A stretch of 64,000 nucleotides of DNA from Laccaria trichodermophora (Eukaryota > Basidiomycota > Agaricomycetes > Agaricales > Hydnangiaceae), in the NCBI GenBank assembly GCA_018417955.1, contig JACTVC010000016.1, positions 620,001 to 684,000 of the forward strand. The letters are read 5' to 3'. The position numbers and the translations under genes are program-made. Numbering within the stretch: the first letter of the stretch is position 1; every line of letters begins with the position of its first letter. Shown here piece by piece: positions 33,654 to 43,487 of the stretch. Under the pieces are notes generated by a model that was not told the origin of the DNA, did no database searches, and saw only the letters and a list, made by a program, of their open reading frames with translations.

Positions 33654-34160
33654 TCAATCCCCCACCAGACGGCTGTTCACGACAAACATTTGTGTGTACG
33701 TTTGTGTGCGTGAAACAGCTGTGACGCCAAATAGCCTGTGGTACAGGGGAGGAGGAGCACTGCCACGAGTTGCACATGACATAGAGGATATACCGGGGTC
33801 TCTAGGGCCCGTGGGACTTGAACAGGATGTAGGTGGCGTTTGTCTTCGAATCAAGCCGGGGGTAAGGTACCGCTCGCAATCCGCCATCGTCCTAACCTTC
33901 GAGGGGAGAGCCATGCCAGAGAACTGTTGCCAGCGTGTCAATGATGCCTCACGATAGAAGCAACTCTCGTACTTACCTACTTGGTCATCGTGTACCTCTC
34001 CTGCCCAACGTATGTTTGAACTCCACCCAACTTCTGAGATGCCGCCGTCGAGCAGAGCTTTCAATATTCAAGAGTGAGATGCCTGCGTTTCTGAGGGTAT
34101 TGTACGCCGCAAGCAAGCCGTTGGGTGAGATGTGAGGTTGACGTTCCACGAGGTTGACGA
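33654..34160 (-). pseudogene. Degenerate coding segment, paralogue of 35356-35700
   Basis: On the minus strand, a peptide-like block (VERQPHISPNGLLAAYNTLR, then AGISLLNIESSARRRH) is followed by an intron starting GTAAGTACGAGAGTTGCTTC and by a frame reading LRAVPYPRLDSKTNATYILF. The 35356-35700 segment has the same order: intron GTGAGTACGACATTACTTC, then DELRAAPNPHAILEAN. The LRAAPN-type motif recalls LRR stretches of fungal F-box proteins, but the family is not certain. Neither copy has a continuous frame. Confidence 0.3.
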
Positions 34161-35355
34161 ATTGTTGACGAAGAGTAGTCGTGTACTTGGGTTTGATTAT
34201 GGTTACCCAAGTATGTCACCGTTCCATAGGGCTGCATCGGTGGCATAGTAACGTATCTTCAAGGCTCGCAAGAAAGAGGATGTTGAGAGTGCCCTAACGG
34301 TGAGGTGCTTTGCGTTGTTTCTTGAAAAAAACTCGGTCAAGTGAACATTCACGTTTGAGTCTGGTGTACCCTTATTTCAGCAATGATTTCTCTGGTTGAA
34401 GCAATGTACGAAGACAGCAGGAGCAGCGCCGAAGAGAGCATGAGCAGCGCCGAAGGCAATGGTGACGACCTCATGATGATTGAGATCAAGTTGCCTGACT
34501 CGAGTGCACATCGTTCGTAATAAGATTCCCATAGACATTTCTAGCCATTCTCTTCAACCGCAAATTTTACAAAGTCCTCGAACGTCCTTCCCCGATGCAA
34601 CTAAGCCACTAGTTCTCTTTGGCCGCCCAGTTTCTCCATTCCCGTAGATACCTCCCCCCCCAGCTCAATCATCCCTCGATCGCGACACAACCCAATCCAT
34701 GACCCGCGACGGCTCAGCCTCCTGGGTTTCAACATCTAACCCACTCACTCCCACCCTTCCTAGTCAACATCGGCTCCTCATCCACCACTGCGCCTACGAC
34801 CTCCCTTTCCACAAACCCCCAAAACCGCGTTGACCACCCAACACCGGCTCAACGCACACAGATTCAACACAATCATCTCCACCCGTTAGTCTTCCGGTCC
34901 TTTGAGCATTCAACATGTCCCTTGCGACAGCGGATCTTCGATGTAGAGTTGAACGTCGACTTTTCCGGATTTACGACGCCATGGTACGCGGTGAGGGGTA
35001 AGGGGAAGATGTTGATGAGTATGCCTATGCATTCAAGCTGCGTATCGTGATGTCAGGATCCTGGCGACGGTACTACGTGGGGCTGCTCATACCTGGTAGG
35101 TCTCATAATACGAGGGAAGGTGAGAAAGCCATGTCACGGTAAAGAGGGTGATGTGCATGAGCGTCACGGAGCGGTCTAGGCTGTCGAGAGGTTCTCAGGG
35201 AAGGAAGGAAGCGGGCTGGAGGGGTGACTTCTGCTAGTGGACACGAATGTACTACGTAGTCTGACCTTATTAGAAAGAGAGGAGGTCAGGGCTACGACAA
35301 AAGGAGCTATTGATGAAGGTCACCCACTTACAAATTGAGATTCGTGTCTGTATTT

Positions 35356-35700
35356 TCACAGAGGTAAAGGTAACGTCCAAGTATTTCTTCGAAGTTGTGG
35401 TGGGACTAGAACAAGAATAATGATCAATGACTGGATGTGGCGTGAGGGTATTGTGCTTACCTGTAGTCTACATTCTTGAGCGGCGTTGGCTTCGAGTATT
35501 GCATGAGGGTTAGGTGCCGCTCGCAGTTCATCTTTACCTGCTTGTGCCCGAAACAAAAATCGGGCGTTTTGTGGGAACGAAACGTCGAGGAATGGCTGCA
35601 ACAACGTCGACATGTGGTATTGAACGATAGAAGTAATGTCGTACTCACCTCTCTCCCAACGTCCACCGAACTCGATGTTCATTTGGGGCGCATCAAGCTG
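35356..35700 (-). pseudogene. Degenerate coding segment, second copy
   Basis: A 109-codon minus-strand frame (FGGRWERGEYDITSIVQYHM ... AGKDELRAAPNPHAILEAN) reads through a likely intron (donor GTGAGTACGAC near 35650). It aligns with the 33654-34160 copy around the intron and around the CTGCGAGCGGCACC string. Short, with no start or stop that makes a plausible gene. Confidence 0.3.
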
Positions 35701-37215
35701 CCGAAATACACCACCACGAGGGATCTACTAATGGTCGTGCGGTTCTGGTTGCGTAAGCCGTACAGGGTAGTTTGGAGATACAAGTCGTCGTTGGAGGAGT
35801 AGCGGATGGTGTTCGTGCAATTGGGCGGCTAACCGGGAGTACTGGCGTTTTTGAAACCGCGGCTCGACAGCGGTGTGTCGGGCAGGATGGTGGGCCCCTT
35901 TGAGCTTGTAAGGAGCAGCCAAGTTTTGGAAACGCCGAGTGGAGTGCCACTAGATGTCGGCTGTAAATGTCGTTGTGTCAGTCAAGTGATCGACAAGATG
36001 GGAAGTCAGGGCCTGACACACCTTGACTCTTGAAAACATTCTTCGACTTGAAGGATCGCGAGAGCAGTAGCAAACCAGTGCAGGAGTAGTGAAGATGGCG
36101 ATGTTGTCGACGAGGTCGTGGTGGTTGAAATCATGTGGCGAAGAGAATTTCTTTTTGTCCCTCTCAGCCTTTGTTCAAATCTGGTCCGCGCTATCAGGCC
36201 GTGGAGGTCGCGGACCTCGACCCATTCATCGTCCACTTCTGTCATTCGGATTCATCCCCCACCGGACAAAGATCGAAGAAGCCGTGCGTCCGAAAGGTAC
36301 TCCCAATGATCGACATCAGTCAGGAGGGCGGTGAGAAGGGCAAGAACATGGTTGGAGGGGGAGGAGCTATGGAACAGACATGTTGTCAAATTTGAGGGGA
36401 GTGCGAAGGTCGGCTGTCGTTGATCGTTGGTTTCATCGAGGAGGAGTGGGCGAATCTGGGTGTCTGAGGGAATACGCTGAGTGTTCAGTGCAGCTTGCTG
36501 GGTTAATAATCCTTAGCAACCGCCGGCTTTAAATAGAAAAGACTGGACTCACTTTACATTCTCTGCATCAAGAAAACCGACCTAGCACGGCCAATGGTGG
36601 GGACTTGACGAATCAAATATGTTGGCACTCGAACCAACCCACTAAGCCACCGCCCAGCAACTCCAGCTCTGAATTTTCAGCTATCCAAATGGATGTTCAG
36701 AGAGGGGCGATCTCGACGAGGATCCGGCCACTCACTTTGAGAGATCATATTGTTAAGACGACGTGCGTCGTGTACAATGCATACCGTTTTCTGGTTTCAA
36801 GTACTGATAGTTGACGCTGCGCAGCCAAATTTGACATGACTGCTAAGAAAAGAAGGTCAGCCAAGGCTCCCACATTCGTCAAGTACCTTGTAAAGCACCG
36901 CCTATGCATCAGACCAATAGGCGCATTCGGCGCTGACAACGGACTTCATTCTCTCATCGTGAGCCTTGTGGATACCATACGGAACCAACACTGGAAAATC
37001 GAGCCCACTCACCAAAGACAGCAAACTATCGAGGAATGAAAGAGACGAAGAACAGGGGGCTTGAAGAAGACTGGAGTCAAGAGTCGGAAAAGCCCGGGCA
37101 CGTTTGGTATTGTTTCTAAAAATAGACACAGGCACGCCTTCACCTCGTGGCGTGATTGGGGGTCTCGGTTTGGGCGCTGTCCCTCAGCCTGAACGTCCAT
37201 CTTCGATATCTCAAC

Positions 37216-40200
37216 ATGAGCGGAGCGAGTTTCTTTGCGGGCGCTCACGATTTTGACGCCAACAACAGCACATTCATTGATGCTAACTTGACTGTGAGTA
37301 GAATGTTTGCTAAAGGTATTTGTGAGGAAAGTTGATGATGTTGGATCTGTTGCAGATCAACATCCACGGCAATAAGACGACAGGGGTCATTCCCCTTCCG
37401 CCAAACCCAAGCACTCGGTTCACTGGGCGTACAGAAGTCATTGCAAAACTCAAGACACATTTCTTTACAAACCCAAACAATGTAGTTCAGAAGAGAAAGC
37501 TTTTCTTGTTATATGGAATGGGGGGTATTGGAAAGACTCAGATTTGCTTAAAGTTTGTTGAGGAAATGTCTGGCAAGTGAGTAGCTATTGAAAGTCAGTC
37601 TGACCTTACCTGAAAAATTGAATTGTCCCAGCTTCTCTCATGTTTTCTGGGTTGATGCTTCCTCCTCAGGTACTATCATACAGGCACTAAAGGGTATCTG
37701 TCAGTCTTATGGACTTGATGGCCCACCTGAGTCTGCTCTCTGGTGGATTGGCTCTCTGAAAGAGAATCACATCCTGATCTTTGATAATGCTGATGTTCTG
37801 TCACCTGCTGAACTGGAGGGGTATTTCCCACCTGGAATGAGGGGAAATATTCTGATCACTAGTCGTAACTCTGCCATGATGACTCTGACTTCACCTCAGA
37901 ATTCTCTTGAAGTGATTGAAATGGAAGAGAGGGATGCTATTGAACTACTTCTGAAAGCTAGTTGCCTGGAATCATCCACATCAGGTGTTCAAATCCAAGC
38001 CTCTAAGATTGTAGCAGAGCTCTTCTGCTTTCCTCTTGCTATTGACCAAGCTGGTGCTTATATTGCTTCTGGGGCCACCACTATTGGAGAGTACTTAGCA
38101 AAATATTCAGAGCACCAAAAAACATTATTATCTCATTCTGAATTCACTGGAGCTTCTAAGTATAACAGAACTGTCTATGAAACTTGGGAGCTATCATACA
38201 AAGAAATTCAGCTAAGGGCTAAATCAGATGATTCTTGTAAGGCCAATGCAGCCAACAGTGCAATGCTACTTCTAGAATTATTTCCTTTCTTCCATCATGA
38301 GGAAATATCTGAGGAAATCTTTTCTTATGCTGCCCTTCTAGAAAATGATGAAACTCCTATGTCAGACTTACCTCTTGCCAGTTCACTGCTGGACCAAAGA
38401 CTACTTCCTCTTTGTGAGACAGGTACTTGGGATAATTTCATTTTTAGGGAGGGAATTCGGACATTATTGTCTTTCTCTTTGATCAAGAGGGGCCTATCTG
38501 ATAATATATATGGAATGCATCCACTGGTTCATGCCTGGGGCAGGGACAGATTGACTCTGAGTGAGAGGAAGAAATGTTGCTTAATGGTGTATGTCACATT
38601 GTCCTGCTCACTAAGATGGAATGCAGACCAGCCATATGCATTCCAGAGGACCTTGGTAACACATGTGAGAGCAAATATTGAGTATTTAAAAGCAGAAAGC
38701 AATCAGAATATCATCAGTTACATGGATGATGCTTATGCAAAATTTGGGAGGCTGTTGAGGGAACAAGGATATTTGAAAGAAGCAGAAACTTTGGAAATTA
38801 AAGTTCTGGATGCAAGGAAGAGAATTCTTGGAGTGGAACACCCAGACACAATCATTGCCATGGCAAATCTAGCAGCAACATATCGGAGTCTGGGAAAATA
38901 TACAGAGGCAGAGACACTGGAGATCCAAGTTCTGGATGCAAGGAAGAGAATTCTTGGAGTGGAACACCCACATACAATCAGAGCCATGGCAAATCTAGCA
39001 GTAACATATGGGAGCCTGGGAAAATACACAGAGGCAGAGACACTGGAGATCCAAGTTCTGGATGCAAGGAAAAGAATTCTTGGAGTGGAACACCCAGACA
39101 CAATCTTGGCCATGGCAAATCTAGCATCGTCATATGGAAACCTGGGAAAATACACAGAGGCAGAGACACTGAAAATCCAAGTTCTGGATGCAAGTAAGAG
39201 AATTCTTGGAGTGGAACACCCAGACACAATCTTTGCCATGGCAAATCTAACAGGAATATATGAGAGCCTGGGAAAATACACAGAAGCAGAGACACTGGAG
39301 ATCCAAGTTCTGGATGCAAGGAAGAGAATTCTTGGAGTGGAACACCCAGACACAATCATTGCCATGGCAAATCTAGCAGCAACATATCGGAGCCTGGGAA
39401 AATACACAGAGGCAGAGACATTGGAGATCCAAGTTCTGGATGCAAGGAAGAGAATTCTTGGAGTGGAACACCCAGACACAATCAGAGCCATGGCAAATCT
39501 AGCAGTAACATATCAGCACCTGGGAAAATACACAGAGGCAGAGACACTGGAGATCCAAGTTCTGGATGCAAGGAAGAGAATTCTTGGAGTGGAACACCCA
39601 CATACAATCAGAGCCATGGCAAATCTAGCAGTAACATATGGGAGCCTGGGAAAATACACAGAGGCAGAGACACTGGAGATCCAAGTTCTGGATGCAAGGA
39701 AAAGAATTCTTGGAGTGGAACACCCAGACACAATCTTGGCCATGGCAAATCTAGCATCGTCATATGGAAACCTGGGAAAATACACAGAGGCAGAGACACT
39801 GAAAATCCAAGTTCTGGATGCAAGTAAGAGAATTCTTGGAGTGGAACACCCAGACACAATCTTTGCCATGGCAAATCTAGCAGTAACATATCAGAGCCTG
39901 GGAAAATACACAGAGGCAGAGACACTGGAGATTCAAGTTCTGGATGCAAGGAAGAGAATTCTTGGAGTGGAACACCCAGACACAATCTTTGCCATGGCAA
40001 ATCTAGCATGTTCATATAAAAACCTGGGAAAATACACAGAGGCAGAGACACTGGAGATCCAAGTTCTGGATGCAAGAAAGAGAATTCTTGGAGTGGAACA
40101 CCCACATACAATCAGAGCCATGGCAAATCTAGCATTTTCATATAAAAACCTGGGAAAATACACAGAGGCAGAGAAGCTGCAGAGGCAAGTTCTGGATGCA

Positions 40201-40485
40201 AGAAACAAAATTCTTGGAGTGGAACACCCACATACAATTGATGCCATGGCAAATCTAGCAACAACATATAAAGACCTGGGCAAATGCATAGAGGCAGAGA
40301 GGCTGGAGATTCAGGTTCTGGATAGAAGAAACAGAATTCTTGGAGTGGAACACCCTAACACAATTGAAGCCATGGCAAATCTAGCAGTAACATACTATAG
40401 CCTTGGAAAGTACACAGAGGCAGAGAACCAAGAGATACAAATGCTGGAAGCAAGCAACAGAATTCTTGGCCAAATCCTGATCTGA
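37216..40485 (+). CDS. NB-ARC/TPR NLR-like protein (1,050 aa)
   Basis: Exons 37216-37293, 37356-37576 and 37632-40485 join in frame to 1,051 codons with 62- and 55-bp introns. The N-terminus MSGASFFAGAHDFD...STFIDA resembles a short Agaricomycete leader found before STAND ATPases. The nucleotide-binding domain has the P-loop GMGGIGKT (residues 80-87), a Walker B-like ENHILIFDNAD, the sensor GNILITSRN, a GLPLA-like FCFPLAIDQAGAYI and an MHD-like GMHPLVHAWGRDR near 393. Residues about 476-1050 are 13 full and one partial 42-aa TPR units (EAETLEIQVLDARKRILG, VEHPDTI.AMANL). Fungal NLRs of this layout are implicated in non-self recognition and regulated cell death; here that role is inferred. The reading frame is intact. 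Both flanks are repeat or decayed DNA. Confidence 0.92.
38764..40485 (+). repeat. 126-bp tandem TPR-coding repeats, with a 5-unit block duplication
   Basis: Thirteen full 126-bp units encode near-identical 42-aa repeats. The stretch from about 38900 to 39249 recurs almost base for base 630 bp later (to 39879), exactly five units, so a block of five was duplicated recently. Differences between units cluster at a few codons: the residue after HPDTI or HPHTI, the two or three residues after MANL, and the pair before LGK. The last two or three units are the most diverged. Confidence 0.9.
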
Positions 40486-40651
40486 ATAAACAATAGAATT
40501 TTGATTAACTGTATATATGACCTCCTAGGCACCTCAGTATGACAAAATACATTTTACATAGCATGTAGTGTCCATGGCCTATATTGAATGTCTGTATGTA
40601 TTTAACAAGAAAGTGCACAGTGCACAGAAACTGTTTGTTGAATGATGCCTA

Positions 40652-41743
40652 GGTTTTGCATGATGCAGAGGCGATATGAGTGACTTGTGTGACAAGAAAA
40701 ATAGCCAAGGTCAGGAGATCTGGCATGTGCCATGCCAGATTCTGACGTATTTCTACTTGAGGTATGGCTATATTCCTATATATAAAAAAGCAAAAAGGTG
40801 ATGAGATTATGTAGTGATTGATGTGAAGAGCAAGGGGAAAGGTAGGAGGAATACATGCATGTATATTGTGTGTAAGAAAAGGTACATCCATGTTGTATTT
40901 GTGGTGGGTGTTGATGAGTAAGGTGGAATAAGTGTGAGCCTCCCGAATGAAGGCGAGATCTCCTTTGTAGATCCCACGGTGCAGTCGAACCCATGAATGA
41001 GGCTTTGGCCGAAAGGTATCCGGAACATTGAAGATGGAGGGGTTGGGATCGGGTATGTGGAAAGTCTTCAAGACCATCACGTTCGGTATGCCATTACAGA
41101 CTTGTCGAATCATCTCCTCCGAACCACCTTCAAAACACACTCTACCAGGTAGAGCTTTCCAGCCAAAGACCGCTGGGGGTCGAAACCGCGCAGGAAACCT
41201 AGGGTCCATGAGCCGCCGATGGACTCGACAGACTATCCGCTCCTCATATCCAGGCTAAGTAGAAAGTCATTACAAACATGAGCTTCAAAGATTGGATTAG
41301 TGTTACCTTGACAAGCACCACCCATAAAGACATCTTTCCAATATCTTGAACGTCTTCTTCAGCAATATGTTGATGAGCCGTGACGCGCTCGAGAAAGCTT
41401 TCCCAAAACGCGTCGTCATTGGATGGGATCAACGCTTCGTGAAGAAGGTTACGGTGCGCATCTCCCGAGATCGACTCATCAATGTCTTCATCGTCGTTGA
41501 TAAGATCACCTGGAAAAGAATTAGAAGTGTACTAACTATCATTACAATGTATGATACACACCTTCGTTGCCATCATTTTCATCATCGGTTTCCGCCTCTG
41601 ATACGTCAGCTTCGAGATCTAGGAATTGAAGAACTTGCGGCGTCTATTGCGTGATTAGCTTGCTAAGAAATCTCACAAGAATAAAGAGAACTTGCCTCGA
41701 ATTTTCTACGTTTCGTTGGTCTCTCAGTGTATTCTGCTTCCAT
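40652..41743 (-). pseudogene. Spt5-like gene, 5' part only
   Basis: Exons 41743-41696, 41643-41563, 41509-41307 and from 41254 give MEAEYTERPTKRRKFE, an acidic stretch, then PFARFRPPAVFGWKALPG-type sequence (MDPRFPARFRPPAVFGWKAL) with the NGN-like pattern and WVRLHRGIYKGDLAFIR, a KOW motif. This is the start of the multicopy Spt5-like family of Agaricomycetes (relatives of transcription elongation factor Spt5/NusG). Intron 1 has a GC donor (GCAAGT), as in the second copy. After the first KOW the sequence leaves the family (SFCFFIYRNIA...), and the remaining KOW domains are missing, so the copy is truncated. The 5' half has no stops. Confidence 0.65.
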
Positions 41744-42288
41744 GACGATTTCCTGGTATTTCGATTACATTAGAGTCATCTAGAATTCAGTTACTAGCAC
41801 GCACAAACATTTCTAAAAGCTATATACTCTACAAACTACACGGATGGTGCTCGATGATGGGAAAGAAGCTTGAAATGGTTTGCAGATTGTTTATCTTTCG
41901 TTGGCTTTAGGGCCAGTTGCTTTCCATCACGTGGGCACTGCTGTTTGCCGAAAAGGACAGCCATGGCGGCGTTCCGTCATGGGCTGCGTCGTGGGCTGAA
42001 TAGAATAAATTATTAGTTTAGTTACAATGAGATAGGCATTGAAGGCATACCTGTTATCCTTGTTGAATTTGGCCGTATCAATAATGATATTCTACACGTA
42101 ACGTAATCAATGGGAGGGGGAACTTTGTGTGCTTGATTTGTGACAACACATTTTTATTTTCTAAGTACAACGATATAACAGATAAACTTAACTAATATAC
42201 GAGAGGGTGTACATACGGCGAAGGGGGGTCTACATATGGGAGGCTAACTACATGGGAGGCTAACTACATACGGGAGGGTCTACATACA

Positions 42289-42565
42289 AGGAGGGATGAG
42301 GGAGTGGAGAAGAAAGGAAAAGAAGTACGGACGACGCTGAGGCACTATATATCCAGGGCACTTTAGGGCCGCTTTTGATTTAGGGCAGGTGTAGAACATT
42401 GAGGGCAGGCATAGAACGTTAAGGGCAGGCGTAGAAGAATGTTTCTACGCCTGCCCTAAATGTTCCATGCCTGCCCTAAATCAAAAGCGGCCCTAAAGTG
42501 CCTCGGATATATAGCGCTGGAACGTCCTTTGCATTTCTTTTCCTTTCCCCATCCCTCCTTCCGTC
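42289..42565. repeat. Long imperfect inverted repeat (fold-back)
   Basis: The core GGGCACTTTAGGGCCGCTTT (from 42356) is mirrored by AAAGCGGCCCTAAAGTGCC (to 42502), with a tight hairpin of GGCAGGCGTAGAA / TTTCTACGCCTGCC at the centre. Outside the core the symmetry continues imperfectly: ACTATATATCC mirrors GGATATATAG, GGAAAAGAAGTACGGACG mirrors CGTCCTTTGCATTTCTTTTCC, and AAGGAGGGATG mirrors CATCCCTCCTT. It could be a MITE or fold-back element; no target duplication is clear. Confidence 0.65.
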
Positions 42566-42904
42566 TTACCTGTATTAGATACGTTATAGTAGTTACATCA
42601 TAGTAGATATCCTACAGCTATGACCAGTAAATAGTGTTAGAATAGTTAAATGAGCCGTGAAAAGAAGTACAAGCTACGATAAAACATCTGGGTTAGTGTG
42701 CGTGGATACACGATGGATAGAGAAACATACACGATGGATAGAGAAACACAGTCAGATATATGATGTGCCTGAACGCACAATCGTTAATGCGTCTGGACGC
42801 ACGATGGATAATGCGCCCGTACACGCGATGGGTGACACGCCCAGATATGCGATTGATAATGTGCCTGGATGCACGATGCCTGGTGGATAACGCGCATTCA
42901 TCCG

Positions 42905-43275
42905 TCGACCCAAAGCGTTGGTATGGGATTGGAATACTCTATGATCGCTATGGGTCTATCAATCACGCCGAAGAAGCCTTCTCTTGTGTTCTTCATGATG
43001 GATAAAGGTCAGCCTTACTCCATCGCTATTAATTTCGTGTTCATTTCGCTTTGTCGGCAGATTCCTCATGCCCTTTGCAAGTTTCACAATTGAGGCTGGT
43101 GTGGACAATGCGACGACAATGTGGGTGGAGGATCGGAGGATGATAGATTCAGTATGTCGATCATGCCTCAAATTATTTCCATGGTACTAACATTCATGTA
43201 AAGGATTTCATCAATAACAACAAGAACCCTGCTGAGCTGGATGATGCCACTCCTCAACAGCTCCCCGATTGAGAG
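42905..43275 (+). pseudogene. Fragment of a Cyc8/Ssn6-like TPR gene
   Basis: The frame at 42905-43003 reads DPKRWYGIGILYDRYGSINH then AEEAFSCVLHDG before a stop. This closely matches the DPKLW.GIGILYDRYGS.DHAEEAFSSV stretch within the TPR region of Cyc8/Ssn6 co-repressors. Only about 30 residues are present. The next 270 bp give a possible spliced tail (FTIEAGVDNATTMWVEDRR, then NNNKNPAELDDATPQQLPD) of unknown origin. It is a captured or decayed piece of a host gene upstream of a hAT transposase relic. Confidence 0.5.
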
Positions 43276-43487
43276 GGGTGTACCCGTCCTCTTCCAATCA
43301 CGTTCGACATTTTAGGCTGTAAAGCCTCAACTTAGTTATCTGTAACGTTTTAGTAGATGAGACAATCGATTGAATCAACTGTTACATTAATTATGATAGA
43401 AACACGCGCTAACGGCATGTGAGGTGCTATGGTTCTGTATAAAATACCGAACAATATTTCTATCTCTGTAAATCGCCCAGCTTCGTA

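Larger units (their letters stand above)
30640..36900. other. Richer-GC stretch with decayed coding sequence
   Basis: About 6 kb with TCGA-rich, more balanced base composition than the AT-rich repeats around it. Many short frames on both strands look protein-like for 20-60 codons and then break, and exon-intron borders such as GTAAGTACGAGAG or GTGAGTACGACAT can be seen. I could not assemble an intact gene. Best guess: old relics of a multicopy fungal family. Confidence 0.35.

Noticed and set aside
38733..40289. Long open frames on the minus strand opposite the NLR repeats
   Set aside because: They are the stop-free complement of the 126-bp TPR-coding unit, repeat with the same period and have no start context or domain.
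42610..42640. TAGTGTTAGAATAG as the missing left end of the hAT transposase element
   Set aside because: Only the first seven bases fit, the flanking octamer matches GCAATAAG at 5 of 8 positions, and the CCGGTT subterminal motifs are lacking.
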